Shown in pieces: positions 10,951-23,500 of a DNA stretch of 64,000 nucleotides. The first letter of the stretch is position 1, and every line of letters starts with the position of its first letter. Location: contig CAIIXF020000012.1 of the NCBI GenBank assembly GCA_903813345.2, forward strand, positions 12,194,932 through 12,258,931. The letters are read 5' to 3'. A model generated the notes under the pieces. The model saw nothing but the letters and a program-made list of their open reading frames with translations, was not told where the DNA came from and did no database searches. Source of the DNA: Owenia fusiformis (lineage: Eukaryota > Annelida > Polychaeta > Sabellida > Oweniidae). The position numbers and the translations under genes were made by a program.

Positions 10951-11450
10951 AAACTAGTATCTGTGATTGTACCATCATCAAAATGTGAATCCGAATCAAG
11001 GGTATTTGAGGATCTTACGTCTCCTGTAGAAAAGACTATCAAAATACATATATCTCATATAGTCTCCATAAATATCCTATCATTGTTAATATATATAAAA
11101 TTAGGACAGTTATGTTTGAAATAACATAAATGTGTACAAATGTGAATTTATTGTTCTGAATTAAGGCATTTTCCTTGTCTGCCTGAAACTGAAATTAGTA
11201 TCATAATAGTTGAATTCAACACTTTTCAGAAAACAAAGAATTTTTGATCGTGCGTCTAATACATTATTGTGTGGTTCATACACCTTCAATGTTATTCATA
11301 GTCTTTGGATTGTATGAACTTCATGTACGGCATTTTGTCAGTAAAAATGAAGCATGAAAAGAGCGAAATTTGACTATGACAGTTTTAGTGTAGGCCTATG
11401 TAACCTGTGAATATTAGACTATATAGAATGTAGATTGGATATAGAAACAT

Positions 11451-11543
11451 CCTCCTAAGCAGGTATCCAGAATCCGTACTTCCTTCTTCCCCCTGTAGAA
11501 AGGAAGAATAGATTCTGGATTTTGAAACCCTGCGTACGGAGGA
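11451..11543. repeat. Short interspersed repeat, CATCCTCCTAAGCAGG family, copy 1
   Basis: The segment CATCCTCCTAAGCAGGTATC with a following CCAGAATCCGTAC reappears at 28919 in a longer form. The right side ends CGGAGGATAAT, partly complementary to the left end. Confidence 0.5.
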
Positions 11544-11841
11544 TAATATAGAAATTACATATGAAAAATCTGATGAAAATGTTTATCAGTTAATGTTAGT
11601 GTATATGATTGCATGTACAGAATTAGTATTTATGATGGCTGTATAGCGCTGCTGTAGGTAGCCTCTACTGCAGAATGTAGAATATGGTCGTTGTGATTGA
11701 TGGACTCATTATGTTCACTACAGTAAAACTGTATTTTGCAAACACTATAATTAATATGTTACTATTACTATGTGCTCACATCTTGAAACCCAAGTGTGAG
11801 TTAATATGAGAGTAAATGAAGGAAAAGTCTGAGAAGTAAGG

Positions 11842-12069
11842 CAGGCCCATGGCCAGGGGGGCTCACCAAGGGGGGTTCACTTTTTCAAAAATCTGAGGGG
11901 GTTCACTCTCTGGTTCATTTCTGACACCTTTAGCCCAAAAATGGCCAAAAGTCACTTGAAAAGTGCTTAGAATGATGGAAAACTGTGATTTTGAAAGAAT
12001 TTTTGACCAGGAGCTAGAACCCCCTCCCCCCCCCCCCGATTCTTGAACCTCCCCCTGGGTAAGGCCCTG
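11842..12069. mobile_element. MITE of the CAGGCCCGTAGCCAGG family, copy 1
   Basis: The left end CAGGCCCATGGCCAGG and right end CCCCTGGGTAAGGCCCTG are diverged inverted repeats. The interior (GGGGGGTTCACTTTTTCAAA, GATTTTGAAAGAATTTTT) matches the better preserved copy at 20325-20517. Confidence 0.65.
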
Positions 12070-12630
12070 AGTGAGTGTTGTTTGTTTCAGATTGTTCCCT
12101 CTGTGTTTGCATTCACAAGATACACTGTAGCTTTAGATATAGAAGTATTGTACATAGGTAGATCAAGTGTGAAATACAGATAGATACAGATACCGATAGA
12201 TACTGATAGAATTCTTATACAGTAAAAAATGTCAAATGGAACTCTTCAAAGTGAAGATTCCAAAGTCACTCTACTACTAGTATACCTTACCCCTGTTAAG
12301 TATATTTTAGCAACTAACAGTCATCCGATAAACCATTAATAAGGAACAGACAAATAAAAACAAATAACATAATCATAATAATAAGCCAAATGGGTTGCTA
12401 ATGAACACCAAATGCAAGGTATAGTAGAGTGAAAGTGGATCATGTTTTATGTTCCAACGGTGTTCCACTTACCAAGGTTTCACTGTACAAAGAATGAGAT
12501 CATTCAGATCATCATGTGACTTTAAATCATGATGAAATTGTCATATACTATATGTAATGTACAGAAGTGTCACAAAAACATGTACTTGAGATATTATTTG
12601 TGAAAATGTTTATTGTGCATGTCTTGTATA

Positions 12631-12636
12631 AATAAA
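12631..12636 (+). terminator. Candidate poly(A) signal AATAAA of CMTM-like gene
   Basis: AATAAA is followed by a T/G-rich tract (TTTTATCCTGTTTTTG). It would give a 3' UTR of about 2.4 kb containing a minisatellite and a MITE. Earlier variant signals are possible. Confidence 0.35.
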
Positions 12637-14164
12637 CCTTTTATCCTGTTTTTGTAAATTGCCAAATATTTATACAGCATCTGTCTCATGGTAATGACAT
12701 GTACATGTATTGTTATGTTGTCGACATACAGTTCAATTTTTCCAAAAATCATTCCATAAGGATGGGCAAAAATCTATAATTTGCAGATTTGATAGTCTTG
12801 CCTCAAGCACTGGTGTGTCCTCTCCCTATCGATGTACCATTCGAAAGTTTGTGTGAGACCCCTCCCTATGCAAGGAAGGTCAAAAATGTGGTGCACTGTA
12901 TTGTCCAAGGGGGTCGTATTTTGGCATAGTAATTCTTCCTGGGAAAGAGACTTTTCAAAAGTGCATTCCAGTTAATGGAAATTGTGACTATATTTGACCA
13001 TTCTTTTATACCCCCCAGAGTTGACAAATCGACTCTTTAGTTTGCTCTCAGTGCAGGAAATTAGACAGCTTGATTTTGTCAAAATCCATGACCCTTCCTG
13101 CTTGGGGGATCACACACAAATTGTTAAAACATGTTAGTAGGGGAATCAATGATGGGAGGGATGAGACTTTGATGCGAGACTAGATTTACTTCAATGGATT
13201 CCGAATAAATAGGTTAACACTAGATCTAGACATAAGTTTGTAAGATATGAAGTTGTCATTGTATAGATATAAATAAAATATGAATATAATCTGATGTTTG
13301 TAAATTCACATTAACCTCTTGATTATCCGGAATGAAGAGATTTCTCGTCACCTCAGAAATGACCTTGAAACCCAGAGGGACGAGAAAATCCCTCACATAA
13401 TTGTTCACAAAAATTGCTCTTATTTGAACAATTTTCATCCAATTTACACAATTTTTTTTAAAACGTGTAGAAATGATCTCTGCCATCTAATTTTTCTAAG
13501 TTGAGCATCTAAAGTTGTGAAGGTATGTAGTAAAATGTCAAAAGGTGGCAAAAATGAAAAATTCTCTGGTTTCAACCAATTTTAGAGCCTGGGATTCAAG
13601 AGGTTAAGATGCTTCCTACCCCCTCCCCCACCCCCCGCCCTTCCTGAATATGATTCATCCCCTCCAAGCAAAATGAGCAGTAATCATTGTCCACATATAC
13701 TGTTACATTATTGTAGAATATAATATATGGGCGCACTTCCCACTATCCGTGCCTCTAAACTATATTACAATCAACATCTTCATTGTCTATCTCAGATTGG
13801 TCTTAATTTTATTTTCATGTATACAAGCAGTCTACATTAAAATAAATGGAATTCATATAGCAATGAACTGATATGCTAGTCAAAATATGTACATTTATTT
13901 AGGACAAGTGCAATTTTTGACAGTATATAGAACTTCAAATCCACTTATCAGATACAAATGGTATGTACAAATTTGCAACTCGCAAACTTCAATCTAATAC
14001 TTCATTTGGCTCAGGCAACTGATGTAAAAGAGGCCACTAAGGGACCACGTATTAATATCAATGTTTTTTCCAAATTAATTTATTGAAGGCTCGAAAATAC
14101 CCATTTGTTCAAACTTCATACATTATGACAATCACCAACAGCTTGCAATGTATTTTCTTAACCC

Positions 14165-14567
14165 CAGGGGAGGCATCAAAAGTTCAATGTCTGATAGGAA
14201 ACTAAATAAATCTAGTTTTGAGTTGGACCCCCTCCCTCCCCCTCAAAACTAAATACAATGAAAGTTGATTGCGGACTTTTCACATGTTTTTAGGAATTTT
14301 ATGGGGCAGTACTATAACTATTTATGATTCTGAAAACATGTGCCAACAACAATAGGCATAATATTCCATGTTGCATGCATCTTGGTGAAGAAGGCATCTG
14401 GTGAAGTCTTTATTTTCAAACCATTCCAAGGTATTTTGAGTCGAAATTGCAAAAAATTTAAATGTTGAAATTTGTCGGATGGCAAACTGAAATAGCTTTG
14501 ACCCCCTCCCCCCAAACTAGATTTATTTAGTTTTCTATCAGACATTGATCTTTTGATGCCTCCCCTC
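14165..14567. mobile_element. Non-autonomous element with about 60-bp inverted ends
   Basis: The left end begins GGGGAGGCATCAAAAGTTCA and continues through AATGTCTGATAGGAAACTAA. The right end is its near-exact reverse complement (TTTAGTTTTCTATCAGACAT, then CTTTTGATGCCTCCCC). The interior of about 280 bp is non-coding. Confidence 0.7.
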
Positions 14568-14846
14568 TCGTAATCTTCATGTTATTAGTTACATGAATAA
14601 TTAGATTTAATTACAAACTGTAAAGCCATCTATCCTGTCAGAGTCAAATATAATATTCTAGCTAATGACAGTGAACTGGTCGGTTTTGCAATTTTATATC
14701 ATATATGACGTTTTTACTTTTCAAAAACAATTATAAATTTCCAACTTGATATCAATATAGAGAAAGCAGGTTTTGTCATACAGTTTAAGTTAAAAAAATT
14801 ATTATAGCCTACAGTTTGAAAGTTTCAAACTCCTTGATTTTCTAAC

Positions 14847-15196
14847 ATACTGTAGATACCGTTATTTTGACACTACTGTATTTAATTTGACAGATTTGCT
14901 CAATTTCAAATATTGGTGGCTATTTGATTTGGCCGATTCAGGACTGAAGTTTAATTTTTGTAGATGTTCATGTCATTAGGACAGGTGTTTACTGAGATAT
15001 TACTGTATTTCTTTTGGAATAATGTAGAATTGATGACATGCTGACAGAAAAAGGGGTCCCTGTACTTTAATTTCTGAAGTGCATTGGACAAAAATTCCAA
15101 ACTGAAATTTGACGGATTTTTATTTTGGCGGATTTTCTGAATCCGCCAATCCGTCAAATCCGAAAAGGGGAGCCAAATTAAGTGTATCTACAGTAT
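14847..15196. mobile_element. MITE with perfect 13-bp TIR ATACTGTAGATAC
   Basis: ATACTGTAGATAC at 14847-14859 and GTATCTACAGTAT at 15184-15196 are exact inverted complements 350 bp apart. The interior is AT-rich with repeated TTTGACGGATTT-like words and no transposase. Confidence 0.65.
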
Positions 15197-15440
15197 ATGT
15201 GATTCTTCGAATACACATCATAGTTCACTGTGTATGTTTATAACTGTTAAGTATTTATTTACAAAATGTTAAGTCATACAGATAACAGATAACATTATGT
15301 AAAGTATTAATAATATAATATTTATTTATATCCCGTTATTATACATCCAATGCGTTTCAGTGTGTTACTCATTTACTAAAAAGTTAATAATCAATCAATG
15401 TATTGTGTAATAGCAAACAGAAATGAACAAGTCTAAATGA

Positions 15441-15661
15441 ACAGTAAAACCTGCCAAGTGGAACACCTCTGTAAGTGGAGCACTTTTCATTGTCCCACGA
15501 GCTATTGACTTTATGAGCCTCTATAAGTGGAACACCTCCTAAGTGGAACACTTTTAAGTCCTATGACCCATTGACTTCAATGTTATTGAACTTCCATACT
15601 TTAAGTAAGTGGGATATCTTTTAGTGGAGCCAAGGGTGTTCTACTAACACATGTTATACTG
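15441..15661. mobile_element. TIR element of the ACAGTRAAACCTG family
   Basis: The left end is ACAGTAAAACCTGCCAAGTGG, cut here at ACAGTAAAACCTGCC. The right end ACACATGTTATACTG is a degraded version of the usual end. Inside are AGTGGAACACCTC units. Confidence 0.55.
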
Positions 15662-16557
15662 AAATATAATGTCCTTGGTGGCTTGTATAGATGGCAGAAC
15701 ATGTCACTTCCTGTTGTATTGGATTATCGTACATAAAGGTATAAAAGTTAAAATAAATTGCAATAATCACCGCTGGCAACTTTTACATTAAGTGTTTCCT
15801 TATAATAGAATATTCCATATCAAAACAATATTTTGTATTATGGATTCAATATATTTCAAAATTGAAGTTTTGAAGGATATCAACATATTATTGAAATGAA
15901 AGCAACTTCAGTCAATCCAGTGTCACCATCTATTGACAGCCATGCCCCATATAGATCATTTGGTTTAATACTTTTAAAATTCTATATCTGACTCAGCCAA
16001 AAAGGATTGGGGACTTAAATCTCTATAATTGGACAGTTATTACCTATTTATCATACATAATAATATAATATCAACATTTATATACATGTTATAGAGCATA
16101 ACTAAGTATACCACTCTTATCATTTTATAGTTGTATAACACAGGTGTAAAAGATTTGTATAGATCATGAACCAAAGGGGGTACCCCATCGTCGTACACTA
16201 TCTGACTATACCAATCATTCTAGAATTGGACATTAAGTAAATAAATATTTACTGATAAACATCATGTTCTTCATATGAAAACTGTATTTTTCCATGAATG
16301 GTAATAACACACTTAACATGTTATACAATCATAAATATACTAAGTTTGGCATTCTAAGTTCATATATAGGTCCATTCTGTTTATCATGTTTTTATACTTC
16401 CGTTAGTACATGTATGTGCATATTCAATCATTTCAGGAGACACCTTTGATTCTGTGAATATACCATATACTCACTCGATTGATATACATGTAAACTGTCC
16501 TAATTTCATAATATATGCATCTTCTCTCAACAGTTGTATTTATTACAGAATGTACAA

Positions 16558-17109
16558 ATTATTATACAAACATTTTAAAGTTTCCTTTAGATGTTTATAC
16601 AAAATATGCAATTTTTTATTTCATTTTTACATCATACCTGCAATTATTAAATAAACATGTAATATGCCATAATGCAGGTCTTGTTATCACAAGCCAGTTG
16701 AGGCTCGGAAATTACGAGCAATTATGGAACTCGTTACTTGGCCTGTACAAGGTTGTAAGTACAAAAATATAATAACCATCAAGCAATATATACATTATAC
16801 ATTTTTAATTGAATACATATTCTTCAGGTTTAAATTTTACTTCGGTTTTATTTAATTGAGCAATTAAACATGTACAAGTTATTAAATATCAATTAAAATA
16901 TTATTATACAAACATTTTAAAGTTTCCTTTAGATGTTTATACAAAATATGCAATTTTTTATTTCATTTTATTTCATTTTTACATCATACCTGCAATTATT
17001 AAATATACATGTAATATGCCATAATGCGGGTCTTGTTATCACAAGCCAGTCGAGGCTTGGAAATTATGAGCAATTGTGGAACTTGTTACTTGGCCTGTAC
17101 AAGGTTGTA
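16558..17109. repeat. Two direct copies of a 200-bp segment downstream of SLC5A
   Basis: 16558-16757 is repeated at 16900-17109 with few substitutions and a 9-bp slippage (TATTTCATT). Landmarks are GTAATATGCCATAATGC and GGCCTGTACAAGGTTGTA in both. The second copy lies about 205 bases beyond the SLC5A stop codon and probably overlaps its 3' UTR. Confidence 0.85.
16957..16972 (-). terminator. Candidate poly(A) signals of the SLC5A gene
   Basis: Two TTTATT hexamers (AATAAA on the minus strand) lie about 345-355 bases past the stop codon, inside the duplicated 200-bp segment. Other AT-rich candidates exist. Confidence 0.3.
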
Positions 17110-17313
17110 CATAGCCCATTGAGGGAACGGGACTCGTATAACCTAGTTCGGGCCCCGATGTAATTTGCCTTATAGTATTCACAAAATTCTGGAACAGTTT
17201 GTTCAAATCGATAAACAAATCTCAGTGGTGTATAAACGGTGATCTAGAAACCATCATTCATGTCCTAATATGGGCAACAACAGATCTTACATGTAGTTGA
17301 CTCGAATCTAAAC

Positions 17314-17552
17314 TTAATGATAAAATCCCCAGAAAAAGATGGCAACAACCATGAGTATAATAGCATTTGCATTCAGAACCCTCCTCCATGTTGGTTCCTC
17401 ATATATAGAGTTTTGTTTCTCTTGAAGGGCTCTGATTTCTTCATCTGTAAGCTGGGGTTGATCAACCATTTTCTCAATTCCGCAAATCCAGTTACAGGCT
17501 GTTTTGTACCAAGGAAGTTCCTCCTCAAGTTCTGGTTGCTCTACAACTGGAG
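17314..17552 (-). CDS. SLC5A exon 15 (terminal)
   Basis: Residues 594-672, a linker with [14 protein letters not shown] and [14 protein letters not shown], then [11 protein letters not shown] and the last helix, ending FYH and TAA. It matches the SGLT C-terminus closely. Confidence 0.92.
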
Positions 17553-20500
17553 CTGTAAAATACAATACTTTTATAATAACTTAAGTTCATTTACTTCAGA
17601 GTAAAATGTTTTATTTTTGACGTTTCGCTAATCATCCAACTAGCTTTATCAAGATTCAAAATGGAAATACAGTTATATTATTTATGACGTAATAATTGAA
17701 CAATACAATACCCAGGTAACAATAAAGCTTTTTATTATGCACCTCATTAAAATACTCAAATCTGATTGGTTAAGAGCTGCGGGGTCTATTGCCATACGTG
17801 GCAGCAAGATCTCGTTCTATCCAGTATTGAAGCAACGAGATCTCCAACCATCCCGTATACCAGAATACCTATCCTCGAAAAAATACTTTCGACGAGTCCA
17901 ATTGTTGATGACGTCATTTTCTTAGAATCTCTTCCATGTTGAATTTGAGATGAATGCGAGGGAGAAGATTTGCGTGATATGAGAGGAGGGGATCTCTATT
18001 CAATTTCCTGTGATTAACTGACAAAAGGTAGGTGGCGCTAGATACGGGATCGGCCAAACTTATTATATATGGAGGGAATACGTAAGAATAAGGCCAAATG
18101 AGAGCGATAAATGGAATTTTGGATTGTCGAACACCAGGGTTTTTAGGCTCGGCTTCTGTTTTAGTAGACCCATTCTTTAAAATAAAGTATTTCTCAAGGG
18201 AGGTGCATAATAAAATAAATACTGGATGACCATGAGGTGGATATGCCAGAACACCTATCCTCGAAAAGAAATACTAGGCTCAGCTTCGCTTCGCCTAGTA
18301 TTCTTTCCTCGGATAGGTATTCTGGCATATCCACCTCATGGTCATCCAGTATTTGTTTAATAATACTTTATAATACTTTTGTTCAGATAATACGAGATAT
18401 ATAGAGGATATCCTATGATTTATGAGTGATATGATTTTTATCCACGAATGGATATGGTATCTGCACGAGTGAGCGCAGTGTGGATTAAAATCATATCACG
18501 AGTAAATCATAGGATGTTCTTTTTATTCCATAGTTATAGTCATCATCAGAATCGTCGGAAATTAAGTGATTTAATTCGAATTTTCCAAACGATCCGGCGA
18601 TGTTGACACTTAGCCTCGTTTTGAGTCTGAAGTAGCAAAAATCAATAAACCATTGCATACGGCGCCGTATGTCATGGCTAAAAAAACGTATGCTATGGTT
18701 AAGTGAAAATTTGTCAAAATTATCATATTTGACCACTGATTACAAAAATACTGTTTTTATTTTCACATGTTATCCTATGAATATCATGCTAACTATGGAA
18801 TAAACATGTAAATCCGAGTTATGATATGTGCTTAACCAAAGTGCACATAGATACAATTTATAAATTAGTCATGCCATTCCTGTATTTAACCATGAGATGA
18901 TACAGTTTATAAATCACAGTCATGTCATGTGACCTGTTTTTAACCAATGAGATAATACAAGATATGAGCTCACCCTGTTCTGAAGATTTGGCTTGTTTCT
19001 CCTCGATGTGTTTGTTTTGTTCTGCAAGTTCATCTTTGTCCATCAAGGAAACATTGTCAGCTGCTTCTTTGTTGAATCTGTCCCAGAATGTCAGTCTTCT
19101 AAGCTATGTACAAGAATATTAGCATAAAATGCAATAGACCAATATTAGCTGAGCGGGAAAATACAAAATAGATGGAATTTTGTTTGATTGACCCTATGGA
19201 CAATTTGGTACCATTGGGAAGGTTCCAATATATAAGCATGGGAAATGATATCTATTTGAACTGAAATTGCATCTGTTGCCATAGAAATGCCCTTTAAACA
19301 ATGGGCTGGCTTTCCTGATATATGTACAGTGTATATTATAGGATAACTTAATCTACTAACTTAATTAATGAATTAAACAATGTAAAGCATCACTAAATGA
19401 AGAAATATAAAAAGGCAATATTGTAATGGAATCACTTTTTAGCAAAAAATACAGCAATATAGTGTCATAAAACTAAATATACCTGTATATCAAGATTAAC
19501 CCTACATCTGTTATATATATCACATTAAAGCACAATCTTTATTTACAAAAATGTGAGACAATCTTAATTACATTTATTGCACTTTATATGTTTATAATTA
19601 TGAATTAGAATGATTATGAATGATTATGAATTAGAATGATTATGAATTAGAATGATTATGAATGATATTATGAATTAGAATGATTATGAATGATATTATG
19701 AATTAGAATGATTATGAATGATATTATGAATTAGAATGATTATGAATGATTATGAATTAGAATGATTATGAATTAGAATGATTATGAATGATATTATGAA
19801 TTAGAATGATTATGAATGATTATGAATGATTATGAATTAGAATGATTATGAATGATATTATGAATTAGAATGATTATGAATGATTATGAATTAGAATGAT
19901 TATGAATGATATTATGAATTAGAATGATTATGAATGATATTATGAATTAGAATGATTATGAATTAGAATGATTATGAATGATATTATGAATTAGAATGAT
20001 TATGAATGATATTATGAATTAGAATGATTATGAATGATATTATGAATTAGAATGATTATGAATGATATTATGAATTAGAATGATTATGAATGATTATGAA
20101 TTAGATTGATTATGAATTAGAATGATTATGAATGATTATGAATTAGAATGATTATAATGAATGTTTAAAACTTACGTATTTGTCAGGCATTGGTTTAGTA
20201 AGAAGGCTTACAGTAACTGTCACTATGACAGTGATACCAAACAGCAGGATACCAAAATGTAAGTAGTGGACATCTTTGATGATGGCTGGCCTAAAATAAA
20301 ACAAAAGTAATATATAAGGAAAGTCAGGCCCGTAGCCAGGATTTGCCAAGGGGGGTTCAGTTTTCAAAAATTTCCAGGGGGTTCACATTTGACAATTTTG
20401 GCCCAAATATGGGAAGTGCTCAAAATGGTGAAAAATTGCATGATTTTGAAAGAATTTTTGGCTAGGGGGGGTCGCCCGAACCCTGCGAACCCCCCCCCCC

Positions 20501-23500
20501 CCCTGGCTACGGGCCTGAAAGTGAACCTTAAACTGTACACTGCTATGACAAAGGTTGTTGAAATACAGGGTGAACCAAACAAATGTTAACTTGATAAAAG
20601 CAACGCCAAGGCGTAGTAAATCCCATTGAACAGACATGGCTGCACAAAACCAATACACTTTTTGAGAGTTATTGGGCTTACATATTTCACTGAATACTCA
20701 CCTCGTATCTTCTTGTCCACATGAAGGTTTGGGGTAACTGAATTCCCAGATAAATCGTGTCATACCAACCAATAAGCCAACCAACAGGCCGTAGAAGGCA
20801 CCCTGTAATATGTAATATATGAGATACAGTTCTTGAAGAATAGGCTAGTTTCAACCTGGATTCATTTTATTCAGGATTTATTATAAAATAATTATATTTT
20901 TCCTATGTCCAAACAAAAGAATGTCAAAAAGCCCAAACAAATTAAGGCCAGACTTCTTGCACCTTTTAAGAACTCATTATCAAAGACTGGTACATTTTAG
21001 AACTTAAACTTCAAAATCGGACTCATTATTAACTTTTTTACAATGAAACTCGGTACATGTAGCTAACTGTAAACTGCTAGTACATACCGGTTCATTAGTT
21101 CTCTTCCAGAAAACTGCAAGGACGTATACAGCGCACACAGGAGGTGACAGGTAGCTGGTCACACTCTGGATGTAGTGAAACAGTTCAGAGAAATTCTGGA
21201 CAATAGGGATCCACACAATCCCTATGGCAACAAGGAAAAGTACAAATACTCTGGAATACATCAATGTACAATGAATTTTGGTCCAATATGGCAAATGAAA
21301 CAAGGGTCTATTGGTCCATTTAAAATATCATATTTTTAAAATAATCTGTGACCAAATCATATGTACCTTAAATTTGTATTAAACGTGGCTATTAATACTG
21401 TTAAGTACAGCCGCTATTTGTATTTGTATTTTGATATGATAATTTGTAATAAAATAAACTGAAAAAAAATATATATATTATGTGATTGATACAATTGATA
21501 GCAGTCTATATCATTGACTCCCTGGTACATGTACAACAAGCTAATTTTGATCTAATAAACGAATTAAAAAAATCAAAAAAGTTGAGAATGATCACAAATG
21601 TTTTTTCTGAGATCCAGCCATTATAGTAACTACCCCTCTTGTGTAATATTACTTCTAAAAACTTATACAGAAATTTCTACTACTTTTACACACCAAACGC
21701 ACCTGCCTACAATCATAAGTTCTGTCTCCGACGCCTGTTTTCTAATCCTGGTCCAAACATCCATGGTGAAGATAGTACTGCTGCTGTTGAAAATTGAAGT
21801 CAGAGACGACATCAAAGCTGACATCATCACAGCCAACATGAGACCCCTAACAAAATTTGGCATGAGACGAATAACGAGTAATGGGTAGGCGATGTTCGTG
21901 CATCCACTCTCCTGATTGCATACTCTTTTGCAGATATCCGGGTTTGTACATGCTATCTCATCTGAAATGCAAGGGATGTGTATCTTTATTTAACAGTCAT
22001 TCTTTCTTAAAATTTAGGTATTGTATAAAATGACTCTTTACAAACACGGCAAAAGTAAGAGGAACGCTAGGCATTAACATGCAAAATCACAACACCTGCC
22101 ATTTGTTACAGACGCCGATCACTGAACATTAACTGCCAAACACCAACCACTTATTGCCAAACACTAACCATCGAACATTGTCCACAATTAAGTTGAACAC
22201 CATGGCAATATGTCACCACTTTCATTAGATGGTGACATAAAAACTAAACTATGACAGGCTTGCTGTTAACTCTAAGCCCCCTCACATATGAACTAATCCA
22301 CTAAACGCAGTCTTGCGAATTGGATAAATGCGAATCGAAGCGTATCTTTGCGCATGGTTCCGAAGAAGGGATACTTACACATAAGAACACCCAAACGATG
22401 CACAATGTACATATACTTATTGAAACAAATGTTTCCCAATTCCTATTCGCAAGAATGCGTTAAGTGGATTCGTTCATATGTGAGGGGGCCTTTATAATAC
22501 AATATAATATAATGACATACTTATTTCATAAATTACATAATCCTATGTAAAAATACTCCATAGTTTGGAGTAGTGTAGCCTAGTTTTGCATTTTGTATGA
22601 CTAATATGACATCAATTTGACAAAAAAGAGACAATAAAAACATATTCACTGTACAATAAAATGCAGATAAAATTAGGCTGAACCAGGAATCGAACCTGGG
22701 ATCTTTAAAAAACCTACCTGGGTATAAGATTCTTGCAATCATGCCAGGGAAAACAATAATCCAAAGGGGCAGAAATTTTAGATACCCTGCAAGGATGGTG
22801 CCTGCTTTGGCATATGAAATGTTCTTGGCAGACAGCGCCCTCTGTACAATCACCTACAAGATACAACCTTGTGTTAAATTTTTGAACAATTTTTAAAGTA
22901 ATCAATAATTGTCAATACATGTTTTTCATTTTTTATTAAGAAATTTAAGATATGAAATTATTGTATGAGCAATATAACGAAAAAATAATATAAAAGTAAA
23001 ATCTCAAAACATTATTAAAGGAAACTATGAATACATAGTCAATTGAATTAACTAAATCTATTCTAGTTGATTAAGAAAATACAGAGCATAATCAATATAA
23101 TGATGAAAAAAGAAAAAGAAATAGTGTGCATTAAAGACATTTAAGACAATCCCTCCACAAGATTATCATGCATGTTGAATCAAAATAAATATCATAAGTT
23201 TTGAATTGCTAAAATGCCTCTGCTGTCAGGTCATGTTTATATTTTTTCTGATTTAATCTTTTTAATATTTTTTCTATATAAAACTTAAAACGATTGCATT
23301 TCTATAGACTAAAGTTGTACTGTAGAGTACTTTATCCCCCAACCTCATTCATTTTTCTCATTTTAGAATTTAAAACATGACCCACCAGATATTCTACTTT
23401 GTTCAAAACATGACACACCAGATATCTAATTCATTGCTACCCCTAACCTGGTCAGAGCACCAATACCATATAGAAGAAATAGTTAATCCAAATATGACGC

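Larger units (their letters stand above)
12660..16557. other. Gene-free interval between CMTM-like and SLC5A genes
   Basis: No exon with splice context or family similarity is visible. The stretch holds three inverted-repeat elements (14165-14567, 14847-15196, 15441-15661) and otherwise unremarkable AT-rich sequence. Confidence 0.6.

Noticed and set aside
22683-22703. tRNA gene
   Set aside because: Only a T-arm-like stem-loop is present. The D-arm, anticodon arm and acceptor partner are missing.
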